A stretch of DNA of 64,000 nucleotides from CANMUM01 sp965263365. Lineage in GTDB: Bacteria; Pseudomonadota; Alphaproteobacteria; Rhodobacterales; Rhodobacteraceae. The notes under the pieces were generated by a model. It saw only the letters and a program-made list of their open reading frames with translations, was not told where the DNA came from and did no database searches. How positions within the stretch are numbered: the stretch's first letter is position 1; every line of letters starts with the position of its first letter. The translations under genes were made by a program, and so were the position numbers. This document shows positions 1 to 9,582 of this stretch, in pieces. Where the stretch lies: NCBI GenBank assembly GCA_965263365.1, contig OZ253672.1, forward strand, positions 1,736,001 to 1,800,000. Direction: 5' to 3'.

Positions 1-375
1 GACTCGCCGAATAGCTTTATTGCTCATGATGATGAAATTACGCCAACCGTTATGGAAGGTAGCAACGGATTATGGTCAACAACTCGCTTTATTGACCCCG
101 AAGACATGCGCTTTGACATGCATGTAAATATTGTTAATTTTGAACCTGGCGGCCTAATTCCATTCGACGAAACTCATGTTATGGAACACGGCCTGTATGT
201 GCTAAGTGGCAAGGCCGATTACAGACTCAATACCGATTGGCATGAAGTTGAAGCTGGCGATTTCATGTGGCTGCGCGCATTTTGTCCTCAATCGTGCATC
301 GCGAAGGGGTCAGGACCGTTTCGTTACCTTCTCTATAAAGACGTAAACCGCCATCCTAAATTAGAATTAAAGTAG
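1..375 (+). CDS. allE: (S)-ureidoglycine aminohydrolase, C-terminal part (cut by window edge)
   Basis: The reading frame is open from base 1, so the 5' end lies outside the window; the ATG at 52 is internal. The visible 124 residues form a cupin domain with metal-ligand-type residues in FDETHVMEHGLYVLSG and the late AGDFMWLRAFCPQ segment typical of the ureidoglycine aminohydrolase (YlbA/AllE) family. That enzyme releases ammonia from ureidoglycine to give ureidoglycolate in allantoin breakdown. The next gene encodes ureidoglycolate lyase, the following pathway step, which supports the call. The 109-bp spacer between the two genes is AT-rich. Family assignment is by motif and neighbour; other two-domain cupins are possible but less likely. 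Confidence 0.8.
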   Translation, partial: DSPNSFIAHDDEITPTVMEGSNGLWSTTRFIDPEDMRFDMHVNIVNFEPGGLIPFDETHVMEHGLYVLSGKADYRLNTDWHEVEAGDFMWLRAFCPQSCIAKGSGPFRYLLYKDVNRHPKLELK

Positions 376-484
376 TATCCTGATGAACCCAATTTTCTTT
401 CTTACACAAAATTAAATTGTCGATGGTACTTAACCTCAAATATATATTTAAGTTATTACTAAATTAATGTGATTTATAGACTAA

Positions 485-970
485 ATGCATAAAATCTCTA
501 TTGAACCGCTATCCCAAGAAACTTTTCAGCCCTTCGGCCAAGTGATCGAGATGCGTGGCGATTTTGACTTTACTTTTAATGAAGGGCGCGCCGATCGCTG
601 GGCTGATCTTGCTAACTTAGACATAGACCGAGACGGAAAGTTGGGAATATCTATGTGCGTATCTCGTCCAATCACCCTTCCTTACACCCTCGAAATGATG
701 GAAAGGCACCCCCTTGCTTCACAAGCTTTCATACCGATGAATTCGCGGCCCTTCATAGTATTTACCGCCGAAGATATAGAGGGCACTCCTTTTAAACCGC
801 GCGCATTTTTAACAAACGGAAAACAAGGCATTAATTACAATAGGGACACCTGGCATGGCGTGCTATCGCCAATAGACCAAGATCAAGAGTTTTTAATTAT
901 TGATCGAATATGTGGTTCGGGCAATAACCTTAAAACTTTTCAATTCGATACGCCTTACCTTATTGGCTAA
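485..970 (+). CDS. allA: Ureidoglycolate lyase
   Basis: A 161-residue protein, the usual size for AllA, which splits ureidoglycolate into glyoxylate and urea. Recognisable pieces are the N-terminal PLSQETFQPFGQVIE, the central MMERHPLASQAFIPM and the NYNRDTWHGVLSP segment near residue 120, all characteristic of the AllA cupin fold. It follows an AllE-like gene in the same direction, so both probably serve assimilation of purine-derived nitrogen. It converges with the response regulator gene, with only five bases between the stop codons. The start codon lacks a clear Shine-Dalgarno sequence. Confidence 0.85.
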   Translation: MHKISIEPLSQETFQPFGQVIEMRGDFDFTFNEGRADRWADLANLDIDRDGKLGISMCVSRPITLPYTLEMMERHPLASQAFIPMNSRPFIVFTAEDIEGTPFKPRAFLTNGKQGINYNRDTWHGVLSPIDQDQEFLIIDRICGSGNNLKTFQFDTPYLIG

Positions 971-975
971 TCAAT

Positions 976-1650
976 TTATTTTACAAGCTTGTAGCCGCCA
1001 CTTGCCGTTATCACAATACGCCCAGTTTTTTCATTCTCAATTTTTTGGCGCAATCGATATATATGTGTCTCTAAGGTGTGTGTCGTTACCTTGCCCGTAT
1101 ATCCCCAAACTTCGCCCAACAAAGTCTCGCGATCAACAATTTGTCCGCGCGCACGGTATAAAAATTTGATTATATTGGTTTCTTTTTCGGTTAACCGTAT
1201 CTTGTTGTCTTCTTCATCAAACAGCGCCTTCTCAACCGGCTTAAACTTATAAGGACCAATGTTTAAAATAGCATCTTCAGACAATTCTGCCTGACGCAAT
1301 TGAGCATGAATTCTCGCAATCAGCACCTTTATTTTAAAGGGTTTCGTAACATAATCATTCGCTCCAGCATTTAATCCTCTAACCGCATCTTCGTCAGTGT
1401 CTTGAGCGGTTAGCATGATTATCGGAACAGTCACCCCATGCGATCGAACCGCCTTAACAAGTTCGCGACCATCTGCATCTGGAAGTCCAACATCACAAAT
1501 AATCACATCAAATTCTTGATCTTTTAGCTTACCAATTGCATCTGCTGCATCTCCGGCCTCAAAAACATCAAACTCATTTGTATCAAGTAATTGATCCGCT
1601 AGCGTAGAACGCAAATCTACGTCATCATCAATGAGCAGTATATTTTTCAT
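976..1650 (-). CDS. OmpR/PhoB-family response regulator
   Basis: A 224-residue two-domain regulator. The receiver domain carries Asp8-Asp9, the phosphoacceptor Asp53, Thr81 and Lys103 (AGANDYVTKPF). The C-terminal winged helix has the RLTEKETNIIKFLYR and THTLETHIYRLRQKIE segments of DNA-binding OmpR-type effectors. The open frame extends further upstream, but the start is placed at 1650 because a GAGGT ribosome-binding site sits just before MKNILLIDDD and the family starts there. No histidine kinase lies next to it, so it is an orphan here. Target genes cannot be read from the sequence. Confidence 0.9.
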   Translation of the reverse strand: MKNILLIDDDVDLRSTLADQLLDTNEFDVFEAGDAADAIGKLKDQEFDVIICDVGLPDADGRELVKAVRSHGVTVPIIMLTAQDTDEDAVRGLNAGANDYVTKPFKIKVLIARIHAQLRQAELSEDAILNIGPYKFKPVEKALFDEEDNKIRLTEKETNIIKFLYRARGQIVDRETLLGEVWGYTGKVTTHTLETHIYRLRQKIENEKTGRIVITASGGYKLVK

Positions 1651-1806
1651 TTTTACCTCATAAATTGGTTGCAGTATGCAATATTGGTGCTTAGTTATGC
1701 AAGTAAAAGCAACGTACATTACACAAATTAACTAAGGTCAACTTATCATGTGTTTCACCTGATTTAGCTCAATTCTGTGAAATAATTAATCTGGGATTTA
1801 AGACTT

Positions 1807-2838
1807 ATGCTCACCGAGCCCACCTCATTCGAGACAATTGCTAGGCTTATAAATGACTTGCGAATTGGATTGCCCATAAATTATAATGGAAAAGCATATA
1901 TTGCGGTTGAACACTTGACCCAGGAGAGGTTCGAAACTCTCCAAGCAAATAAAGTTCCCCTTAAGGTCGCAATCTCTGCCAACCGTGCGCTTGATCTTAA
2001 ACTCGCACATGATCCTTCGCGTCCCACTGCACTTGAAGTACCTGCAAATTATCCGATCGCAAAATTAAGAGCGCTTGCAGACCCATCGCTTGATCTAGAT
2101 TATCCGGGCAAAGGCCCCCTTAATCAATCCGAATATCATGATGACATAAATGACATTCTAAATTTTTGTCGCTATTCACAAACATTACCTGCAACTCTAA
2201 TTTTACCGAAGGAAATTCCGTGGGCTAACAACTTTGATATCAGTTACCTCAATACACCTAACCTAAAACGGGTTTCTGCAGCACGGGTTCCACTTAAATT
2301 AGCAAAAGACACTCAACTCCATGTTTTTCATAATCAAACCAATGATCAAGAGCATTATGCAATTATCGTAAACGCTCCCATTCAAGAAAACCCAATCGTT
2401 CGCGTCCACTCATCGTGTTTCACTGGGGATTGCCTCAGTTCTTTAAAATGTGATTGCGGCCCTCAACTCGAAAAATCGCTATCATTGCTAGACAAAGAAG
2501 GTGGGCTAATCATCTATTTGGCTCAAGAAGGTCGCGGCATCGGATTGGCAAATAAAATGCGTGCATATTCATTGCAAGATCAAGGTTATGATACCGTAGA
2601 GGCCAATCATAAGCTCGGGTTTCACGATGACGAACGAAATTTTGATATTGCTGCTGAAATACTAAAAGAGCTCAATATCAAAAAACTCCGCTTGCTTTCA
2701 AATAATCCCCGCAAGGTAAAATTGTTGGAAGAAAGTGGTATAATTGTGAGCGAATGTCTGCCTCTTAAAACGCCACCCACAGAAGAAAATAAAAAATATC
2801 TCGCGGTGAAGGCCCAAAAAAGTGGTCACAATCTTTAG
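1807..2838 (+). CDS. ribA: GTP cyclohydrolase II with degenerate DHBP-synthase-like N-terminus
   Basis: Catalyses the first step of riboflavin synthesis, opening GTP to a diaminopyrimidine. The C-terminal half has the zinc-binding cysteine cluster CFTGDCLSSLKCDC around residues 203-216, the QEGRGIGLANKMRAY segment, HDDERNFDIAAEIL and the RLLSNNPRKV loop. The N-terminal ~150 residues resemble the RibB region seen in fused alphaproteobacterial proteins but I do not see the RibB catalytic residues, so only RibA activity is inferred. The downstream YkuD-domain gene starts one base after its stop, suggesting co-transcription. No FMN riboswitch-like structure was seen in the 87 bp upstream. Confidence 0.9.
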   Translation: MLTEPTSFETIARLINDLRIGLPINYNGKAYIAVEHLTQERFETLQANKVPLKVAISANRALDLKLAHDPSRPTALEVPANYPIAKLRALADPSLDLDYPGKGPLNQSEYHDDINDILNFCRYSQTLPATLILPKEIPWANNFDISYLNTPNLKRVSAARVPLKLAKDTQLHVFHNQTNDQEHYAIIVNAPIQENPIVRVHSSCFTGDCLSSLKCDCGPQLEKSLSLLDKEGGLIIYLAQEGRGIGLANKMRAYSLQDQGYDTVEANHKLGFHDDERNFDIAAEILKELNIKKLRLLSNNPRKVKLLEESGIIVSECLPLKTPPTEENKKYLAVKAQKSGHNL

Positions 2839-2839
2839 A

Positions 2840-3337
2840 ATGGCGCGCTTATCTCCCAATGATCTTATTGTTCGGAAACATTATGCTTATTTTCATGGGA
2901 AGAAATTTCCGGTTGCTGTAGGGCGCGGCGGTATCGGCACAAAACAACGCGAGGGAGACGGGATCACTCCCGCCGGGGAATGGGGAATTGAGGAATGGCT
3001 ATTTCGCCCTGACCGCATCAATGTCGCAGGCAACCAAATTCGGGTGAACGATTATTGGTCTGATGATCCGAGAGACCCTTTTTATAATACGCGAATAGGT
3101 AAAAAATCAAAATTCTCATGCGAAAATTTGAGACGCGCAGATCATCTCTATGATCTGATTGGCGTCATAAATTATAATCGAAATCCAGCAAAATTAGGAA
3201 AAGGGAGCGCAATATTCATGCATTCTTGGCGCTCGCCTCGTCATCCAACTGAAGGCTGCATTGCACTCTCATCCAAAAACCTAAGATGGATTCAAAAAAG
3301 ATGGCACAACGAATTTCGCATAATCGTTCAGCCGTAA
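2840..3337 (+). CDS. YkuD-family L,D-transpeptidase-like protein
   Basis: A 165-residue protein with no signal peptide. It has the YkuD pattern: REGDGITPAGEWGI near residue 40, then FMHSW and the catalytic HPTEGCIAL with Cys140. Such domains form or remodel 3-3 peptide crosslinks in peptidoglycan or attach proteins to it, but a protein without an export signal may act differently. A GTG at 2822 is in frame and overlaps ribA; the ATG at 2840, directly after the ribA stop, is preferred. Its 3' end overlaps the convergent PLP-protein gene by ten bases. This is one of three YkuD-type genes in the window. Confidence 0.8.
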   Translation: MARLSPNDLIVRKHYAYFHGKKFPVAVGRGGIGTKQREGDGITPAGEWGIEEWLFRPDRINVAGNQIRVNDYWSDDPRDPFYNTRIGKKSKFSCENLRRADHLYDLIGVINYNRNPAKLGKGSAIFMHSWRSPRHPTEGCIALSSKNLRWIQKRWHNEFRIIVQP

Positions 3338-3972
3338 AGTCGTTCACCAAATATCGCAGAACCGACACGAACATGGGTTGCACCTTCGTCAATTGCTTGT
3401 AGATAATCTCCACTCATTCCCATCGACAACTCAGAAAATCCAAACTCTAAATTTAATTTCTTGAGCTTCCTGAAATAAGGGCGCGGATCTTCTTCAGAAG
3501 GAGGAATGCACATCAAGCCTATGACATTTAGATTTAAGTCTCTTGCGTGCTTAACTAAATTTGGAAGATCAGTTTCCATCGCCCCAGATTTTTGATTCTC
3601 TTCCCCAATATTCACCTGAATAAATAATTGAATATTTTTTTGCAGCTGTTCACGCTGATAAGCGATTTTCTCAATCAACTTTACACTATCGATTGAATGA
3701 ATCACATCAAATAGCTGAACTGCCTTTTTGACTTTATTGGATTGCAGCGGCCCTAGGAGATGGAGCTCAATCCCATCAAACTCTTTGGCAAATATTGGCC
3801 ATTTTTCTTCAGCTTCTTGTACACGATTTTCTCCAAAAACCCGATGACCCGCCGATAAAACCGCGCGCACCCGCTCATTTGGCTGCTTTTTAGAAACCGC
3901 AATGAGTTTAGGCATGGGCAAGTCTTTCTCCGCCACCTGTCTCTCTATTTTGTTCAAAACATCATCTAACAT
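3328..3972 (-). CDS. yggS: PLP homeostasis protein, YggS/PROSC family
   Basis: A 214-residue single-domain PLP-binding protein that buffers pyridoxal phosphate. Signature pieces are KLIAVSKKQP with the PLP lysine at residue 28, FGENRVQEAEEKW, HLLGPLQSNK, the FIQVNIGEENQKSG strand, the GLMCIPP loop and LSMGMSGDY followed by THVRVGSAIFGER. The frame is open nine codons further upstream, but MLDDVLNKIE fits family starts better. It is monocistronic here, tail-to-tail with the YkuD gene. Confidence 0.92.
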   Translation of the reverse strand: MLDDVLNKIERQVAEKDLPMPKLIAVSKKQPNERVRAVLSAGHRVFGENRVQEAEEKWPIFAKEFDGIELHLLGPLQSNKVKKAVQLFDVIHSIDSVKLIEKIAYQREQLQKNIQLFIQVNIGEENQKSGAMETDLPNLVKHARDLNLNVIGLMCIPPSEEDPRPYFRKLKKLNLEFGFSELSMGMSGDYLQAIDEGATHVRVGSAIFGERLYG

Positions 3973-4010
3973 TTTATTACCGTCGCCACAAAACATCAAT
4001 TTTCAACATA

Positions 4011-4042
4011 CAAAAGAAAAAGGCGACCATAAAGATCGCCTT
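4011..4042 (-). terminator. Intrinsic terminator of the porin gene
   Basis: A perfect 7-bp stem (AAGGCGA at 4020-4026 with TCGCCTT at 4036-4042) lies about 20 bases past the porin stop and, on the minus strand, is followed by a T-rich run. Confidence 0.8.
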
Positions 4043-4064
4043 CCTCAAAAACTATTCACATAGT

Positions 4065-5291
4065 TTAGAATGTCATAGACACGCCAACTGTGCTGCCGAG
4101 GTTGTACTCAGGATCACCAATCTCGTCGCCTTGTGACCAAGAAGCGAAGATTTGTGCATTGTCGCTGAGGTTGTACTCAACACCAAAGTATGCCGCACCA
4201 AATTCAGAGCCAACTTCACCATCGTCAATCAAGTTTTCCTCATTCTCGTGGTAACCAGCGCGGATAACTGCACCTGCATACTCATAAGATGCGTCGATGT
4301 AGAAACCTTGGTTGCCATCAGTGTCGTCATCTGTGTTTGAGTCTTCATAACCCAATTTCACATCAGCGCCTAGCATGCTGCCAGAAGCATAGATGTCATA
4401 CATAGTTACGCTATCAGAAGTACCCCAATAATCTTCTTCTGGAGTGTACTGAGCAACATCAAAGCCAAGCTCAAAGTTTGAGAACTCATAAGTTGCAGTC
4501 AAACCAATCGCGTCAGCGACTTTTCCATCATAACCAATTGTTGGCAAATCTGCGCTCATCGAAGCATAAGTCAACAAGACGTCAGCACCGAAAGATTCAA
4601 AACCTGCACCAATCGCGAAAGAGCTAGAGTAGTTATCGTCGCCGCCGAATGCATCTTCTGATTCAAGAACATCATTGCTATTAAGAGGACGGAATTCTAC
4701 GTCGTTTTGCTCATAAGCAAACAACATTTTGAACATTGATACTTGACCACGAGCTGCAACCGAAATATCGCCTTTAGAAACAGTGTTGCCGAGTAGAGTA
4801 TCTTGTACTTCATACCAGTCTTGACGCGCTGACAAAGTTGTCGAAGCCGCAAGTTCGAAACCAGCATAAGTTGTGTCTGCACGTGCTACGAACTCATTGT
4901 CGTCGCCTTCGTGGAAGAAGTCATCAGCGATATCGCCGTTGTAGTCATCAACGAAATCGTGAGCTGCGTGATCAATGTCACCAAGCGTCAAAGAACCGTA
5001 TGAAGACGAAAGAACGAGAGTTGGGAAATCGTCCCAATCTGGCTCAACGTCGCCGCTTAGGAAGTCATCATAACCAGCGCCATAAGACAAAGTCGCTGAG
5101 ATGCCGTTGCCAAGATCAGCAGAAGCCTCGATATCAAGATCTACGTCTGCGTAGTAGTCCTCAACAAGCTGCGGAATACCATCGATGTCGTGTGAACGCC
5201 AACCGATTTCAGCTGTAACAGACCAAGTCACTTCCGCGAGCGCAGCGCCAGAAACAGCAACCATCGCAGATGTCAAAAGAAGTTTTTTCAT
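4065..5291 (-). CDS. Outer-membrane porin, Rhodobacter type
   Basis: A 408-residue protein with a cleavable signal peptide ending at about residue 19 (VSGAALA), alternating beta-strand patterns through the whole length, acidic loops rich in Asp/Glu, and the C-terminal aromatic residue (GVSMTF) used for outer-membrane assembly. This matches general trimeric porins of alphaproteobacteria that pass small hydrophilic solutes. A GAGG ribosome-binding site precedes the start, and a terminator follows the stop. It is divergently arranged with leuS. Solute preference cannot be inferred. Confidence 0.87.
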   Translation of the reverse strand: MKKLLLTSAMVAVSGAALAEVTWSVTAEIGWRSHDIDGIPQLVEDYYADVDLDIEASADLGNGISATLSYGAGYDDFLSGDVEPDWDDFPTLVLSSSYGSLTLGDIDHAAHDFVDDYNGDIADDFFHEGDDNEFVARADTTYAGFELAASTTLSARQDWYEVQDTLLGNTVSKGDISVAARGQVSMFKMLFAYEQNDVEFRPLNSNDVLESEDAFGGDDNYSSSFAIGAGFESFGADVLLTYASMSADLPTIGYDGKVADAIGLTATYEFSNFELGFDVAQYTPEEDYWGTSDSVTMYDIYASGSMLGADVKLGYEDSNTDDDTDGNQGFYIDASYEYAGAVIRAGYHENEENLIDDGEVGSEFGAAYFGVEYNLSDNAQIFASWSQGDEIGDPEYNLGSTVGVSMTF

Positions 5292-5517
5292 TTTAGAACC
5301 TCATATTTTTAAAATTACCGAACGTCTGCTCGGTGGGAGTAATCTTAAAAAACGCTATTAAGGGGTGAAAAGCAATGGCGGAATGTGCTTTCCTGCACTT
5401 GTTTTGACTTGTGATGTTTTTTTGTCACGGTTTATTGTCGTAAATTATCGAAAATGACTTGAAGCCTTTAGTTTAAGGACGTAAATCGAAGTAAATCACA
5501 ATAAACAAGGACACATA
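5292..5517. promoter_or_regulatory. Divergent porin/leuS control region
   Basis: This 226-bp region must hold the promoters for both flanking genes. A small inverted repeat, ACCGA-N8-TCGGT at about 5319-5336, lies in the porin leader about 30 bases before its start. A second loose dyad, GTGA-N10-TCAC, sits near 5412-5430. No confident -35/-10 pair was identified. Confidence 0.4.
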
Positions 5518-8052
5518 ATGCAGTATAATGCCAAGGTTAGCGAACCGAAATGGCAAAACATTTGGGCAGAAGCGAATGCTTTTGAAGCAAAGCTCGAATC
5601 GGAAAAGCCAAAATATTATGTATTAGAAATGTTTCCTTATCCTTCGGGTCGAATCCACATAGGGCACGTTCGTAATTATACAATGGGCGACATTATTGCA
5701 CGTTACAAGCGCGCTCAAGGATATAACGTACTACATCCAATGGGCTGGGACGCCTTCGGAATGCCCGCTGAAAATGCGGCGATAGAGCGCAATACTCACC
5801 CAGGAACATGGACTTACCAAAATATTGACGCGATGAGGGCGCAAATGACGCCTCTCGGACTCTCAATCGACTGGTCGCGTGAATTTGCAACCTGTGACCC
5901 TGAGTATTACGGTCAACAGCAATCTCTCTTTATTGATATGATGAATGCTGGGCTGGTTTACCGGAAAAATGCCATTGTGAATTGGGATCCCGTTGACCAA
6001 ACCGTATTGGCAAATGAGCAAGTCATCGATGGAAAGGGTTGGCGTTCAGACGCCGAAATTGAACGCCGCGAACTTGTACAATGGTTCTTCAAGATCACTG
6101 AATTTGCGGAAGATCTTCTTTCAGAAATTGACAATTTAAAAGATTGGCCCGAAAAAGTTCGTACAATGCAGGCAAACTGGATTGGGAAATCCAGAGGTGT
6201 TGAACTTAAATTTGAACGCACTGATAACGCCGAACCAATATTATGCTACACAACAAGGCCTGATACATTAAACGGCGCAAGTTTTGTAGCTGTCTCTCCT
6301 GATCATCAAATTGCAAAGGAGCTCGAAAAAAACAGTCCAGAAATCGCGAGCTTCGTTGAAGAATGTCGCAAAATGGATACAACGGAAGCCGCACTTGAAA
6401 AAGCCGAAAAGAAGGGCATAGATACAGGTCTCCGAGTCACCCACCCAATATATTCTGATCAAATATTACCCGTTTGGATCGGAAATTTTGTTTTGATGGA
6501 TTACGGGACCGGTGCTGTTTTTGGCTGTCCGGCACATGATCAAAGAGATCTCGATTTTGCGAGAAAATATGACTTAAATGTGACAAATGCATTTCACTTA
6601 CCAAGTTCAAAAATTCAAGTTGAAAATGAAGCGCTTATTCCAAGTAAAACAGAAATGGTCGAGTATATTGAGCATTTTGCAAACCTAAAGACCTGCACGA
6701 TTCAAGAAGGTATCGACACGACCATCGATTGGCTCGAAGCGCGCAAATTAGGCGAAGCCAAAACGCAATATCGGTTGCGCGATTGGGGTATTTCTCGCCA
6801 ACGATATTGGGGCTGCCCGATACCTGTGATTCATTGCGAAAAATGCGGGGTCGTACCCGAAGCAAAAGAAAATTTACCCATTAAGCTACCAGAAGATGTG
6901 AGTTTCGATAAACCTGGGAATCCACTTGATCGGCACCCCACTTGGCGTCACGTGAGTTGCCCCAAATGTGGAGAAGCCGCACTACGTGAAACGGATACTA
7001 TGGATACATTTGTTGATAGTTCGTGGTATTTTGCACGCTTCACAGATACTCAAACGCAAACGCCGACAAACCCTGAAGCTGTTGATTATTGGATGAATGT
7101 CGACCAGTATATTGGCGGCGTAGAGCACGCAATTTTGCATCTTTTATATTCAAGATTTTTTGCGCGTGCGATGCAAAAAACCGGCAACTTGCCTTCAAAA
7201 GCGATTGAGCCTTTTAATGCTCTCTTTACGCAAGGTATGGTTACACACGAAATTTACCAAACAGAATCGAATGGACGCAAAATTTATCATTTTCCAGAAG
7301 AAATAATCCATGAAAATGACGGTGCATATTTGCGAGATACCGGTGAAAAGGTAAAAATTATACCCTCTGCGAAAATGTCCAAATCAAAGAAAAACGTAAT
7401 TGATCCCATTGACGTATTTGAACAATATGGAGCAGATACAGCACGTTGGGTTGTGATTTCTGACAGCCCTCCTGAACGAGATGTAGAATGGACAAATGCG
7501 GGCGCAGAATCCGCTTGGAAATTCTTAGGGCGTATTTATAGACTAGCCTCTAATCCTCCAACAAAATTTAAGGGCAATGATGAATTTGATCGCGCAATCC
7601 ATTTAGCTATCAAGGAAGTCACTGAAGCCATCGAAGGCTTTGCATTTAACAAAGCTGTTGCTTCACTTTATTCACTTTTAGGCATAATTTCAAAAACGCC
7701 CGCACGGGACGAAAAAGCTCAAAGCGACGGGTTTCAAACTTTGGCAATTTTATTAAGTCCATTTGTCCCGCACATTGCCGAAGAAATTTGGGAACTCTCG
7801 GGTGGAAAAGGTCTGGTGCTAAATGCATCTTGGCCAGAATTTGACTCCTCTAAACTTATGGAAGATCAAGTAACGCTCCCTATTCAAATCAATGGCAAGC
7901 GTCGAGACGAAATTCAGATAGCAACTGATGCAACTAAAGATCAAATTCAAGAGGCAGCGCTCGCTCGCGAAGCTGTCATTCGTGCACTTGATGGCGCTAC
8001 TCCTAAAAAAGTAATATACGTACCGGGAAAAATTATTAATGTCGTCATTTAA
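5518..8052 (+). CDS. leuS: Leucyl-tRNA synthetase
   Basis: An 844-residue class I aminoacyl-tRNA synthetase. The HIGH signature lies near residue 47 (GRIHIGHVRNY) and the KMSKS loop near residue 618 (AKMSKSKKNV). The CP1 editing region includes the TTRPDTL motif near residue 243, and two CxxC knuckles (CEKCG, CPKCG) lie in the zinc-domain region. The DWGISRQRYWG segment is a family hallmark. Full length and intact. It begins a three-gene run with lptE and holA, overlapping lptE by 14 bases, an order common in alphaproteobacteria. Confidence 0.98.
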   Translation: MQYNAKVSEPKWQNIWAEANAFEAKLESEKPKYYVLEMFPYPSGRIHIGHVRNYTMGDIIARYKRAQGYNVLHPMGWDAFGMPAENAAIERNTHPGTWTYQNIDAMRAQMTPLGLSIDWSREFATCDPEYYGQQQSLFIDMMNAGLVYRKNAIVNWDPVDQTVLANEQVIDGKGWRSDAEIERRELVQWFFKITEFAEDLLSEIDNLKDWPEKVRTMQANWIGKSRGVELKFERTDNAEPILCYTTRPDTLNGASFVAVSPDHQIAKELEKNSPEIASFVEECRKMDTTEAALEKAEKKGIDTGLRVTHPIYSDQILPVWIGNFVLMDYGTGAVFGCPAHDQRDLDFARKYDLNVTNAFHLPSSKIQVENEALIPSKTEMVEYIEHFANLKTCTIQEGIDTTIDWLEARKLGEAKTQYRLRDWGISRQRYWGCPIPVIHCEKCGVVPEAKENLPIKLPEDVSFDKPGNPLDRHPTWRHVSCPKCGEAALRETDTMDTFVDSSWYFARFTDTQTQTPTNPEAVDYWMNVDQYIGGVEHAILHLLYSRFFARAMQKTGNLPSKAIEPFNALFTQGMVTHEIYQTESNGRKIYHFPEEIIHENDGAYLRDTGEKVKIIPSAKMSKSKKNVIDPIDVFEQYGADTARWVVISDSPPERDVEWTNAGAESAWKFLGRIYRLASNPPTKFKGNDEFDRAIHLAIKEVTEAIEGFAFNKAVASLYSLLGIISKTPARDEKAQSDGFQTLAILLSPFVPHIAEEIWELSGGKGLVLNASWPEFDSSKLMEDQVTLPIQINGKRRDEIQIATDATKDQIQEAALAREAVIRALDGATPKKVIYVPGKIINVVI

Positions 8053-8521
8053 ACTTATTGACCGCCGATTATTTCTACTAGGCCTGCTAGCTTCCTGCGG
8101 GTTCGAACCCGCACTTACTGGCAAAACGACTGGAGACTTGCGTGGCAAAATTGTGATTCCAGACGCCACAGACCAAGAAAGCCGAATTTTTAGGGAGGTA
8201 ATGCTCACATATTTTGGTGAAACAACTGATCCCGTGTACGAAATTAGCTTCGACTACCAAATATCAACCTCTAGTCTAGCGGTAAACCAGAACAATGTCG
8301 CAAGACGCTACCGACTTGTTTGCGAAGGCAATTTTAAAGCCACCGTCATTAGCTCACGTGAAATCTTACTCGATCAAGATTTTAGACGCTTTTCTTCCTA
8401 TACATCTAACGCTGATCGCTTTGCGTTAGACTCAGCTGAGACGGCTGCAAGAAACAGACTTATGAACAGCATTGCCAACGAGTTCGCAACCCGCTTGATC
8501 GACGCAGCCAACCCCCAATGA
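8039..8521 (+). CDS. lptE: LPS-assembly lipoprotein LptE
   Basis: A 160-residue probable lipoprotein: a short hydrophobic N-terminus (FLLGLLASC) ends in a lipobox with the modified cysteine near residue 20, followed by the GFEPAL motif shared by LptE proteins. LptE plugs the LptD outer-membrane translocon for lipopolysaccharide. Sequence conservation in this family is low, so the call rests on lipobox, length and its conserved place between leuS and holA. It overlaps leuS by 14 bases and holA by four (ATGA), implying translational coupling. Confidence 0.85.
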   Translation: MSSFKLIDRRLFLLGLLASCGFEPALTGKTTGDLRGKIVIPDATDQESRIFREVMLTYFGETTDPVYEISFDYQISTSSLAVNQNNVARRYRLVCEGNFKATVISSREILLDQDFRRFSSYTSNADRFALDSAETAARNRLMNSIANEFATRLIDAANPQ

Positions 8522-9549
8522 AACTCTCAGGTCAAAGCGCCAAAGAATATCTAAATTCGCCTCAAAAAACGGCTGCTATTACTTTAGTTTACGGTCAAGA
8601 TGAATTGAGTTGCCGACGAGAAATTCAGCAAAAATCTAAATTAGTCCTAGGTTCGAACGCGATTGAAGAAATGCGCTTAACGACATTTGAGTCCAAGCAA
8701 ATCAGTTCGGAGCCAGCTTTACTATTTGACGCGATCTCAGTTCGCCCCTTTTTCCCAGGCCCTCAAGCCGTACAAATCTACGGAGCCAGCGACAAATTTG
8801 CACCCTTGCTTGAAAAAGTGGTTGAAGAATGGCAGCCAGACGACCCATATATTTTTGTTCAAGCTGGAAAACTCACTAAAAACTCTAAGTTAAGAAAATT
8901 AATTGAAAATTCAAAGCAATCAATCTCTATCGGATTATACGACGAAACGATCACGCCTTTGGAAATTCGCTCACAACTCGAGAAAAACGGCATCGCTCTT
9001 GAAAATGATGCAATTGAAGCGATTAACGCTTTTGCTCAAACCTATTCTCCTTATGTTTTTGAAAATTTTTTGCAAAATCTAGTCCTTTTCAACGGTCAAG
9101 CTCGTTCAAAACTAAAATTGTCCGAGATTGCACCGCTATTGCCTTCTACAAATTTTGGAGAAGTTAACAATCTCATCAACTCAATTTTTATGGGCAATAG
9201 CCGAAACACTGTCCTCGAGCTTAGCCGAGCAAATGCAAAAGGGGTAAGTTTGCATCAAATCATGCCTCTTACATCATATCACGTGGCAAGACTGTTAACT
9301 GTTATTTTGTCTGATAATCGTGAAAAAGCCATTGCTCAGTTAAGACCCCCCCTTTTTGGAAGTAATCGGAGTTCGTTTATGGCACAATTGCAAACTTGGG
9401 ATGCAAATCGACTTATTAAAGTCCAAAACTTACTTCTCGATAGTGAAAAAACACTGCGGAGCGGCGCAAACGCTCAGCTTAGCACTTCAATCGTTGAGCG
9501 AACACTTCTCAAAATTTGTCTACTCTCCAAACAAAAAAGAGGCACATAA
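8518..9549 (+). CDS. holA: DNA polymerase III delta subunit
   Basis: A 343-residue clamp-loader subunit that opens the beta clamp. The N-terminus has the LVYGQDELSCRREIQ segment in place of a true P-loop, typical of HolA, and the C-terminal region contains the helical collar domain with FLQNLVLFNG and SSFMAQLQTWDANRL. Its ATG overlaps the lptE stop codon, and the order leuS-lptE-holA supports the assignment. It ends head-on against the next YkuD-domain gene with a 33-base gap. Confidence 0.9.
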   Translation: MKLSGQSAKEYLNSPQKTAAITLVYGQDELSCRREIQQKSKLVLGSNAIEEMRLTTFESKQISSEPALLFDAISVRPFFPGPQAVQIYGASDKFAPLLEKVVEEWQPDDPYIFVQAGKLTKNSKLRKLIENSKQSISIGLYDETITPLEIRSQLEKNGIALENDAIEAINAFAQTYSPYVFENFLQNLVLFNGQARSKLKLSEIAPLLPSTNFGEVNNLINSIFMGNSRNTVLELSRANAKGVSLHQIMPLTSYHVARLLTVILSDNREKAIAQLRPPLFGSNRSSFMAQLQTWDANRLIKVQNLLLDSEKTLRSGANAQLSTSIVERTLLKICLLSKQKRGT

Positions 9550-9582
9550 AAGCGCCCCCTTTTGTAACTTAATTTTGAAATA

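Noticed and set aside
4838..5218. 126-codon Arg/Gln-rich open frame opposite the porin gene
   Set aside because: Shadow frame of the porin; low-complexity basic composition is the expected reverse of acidic loop codons.
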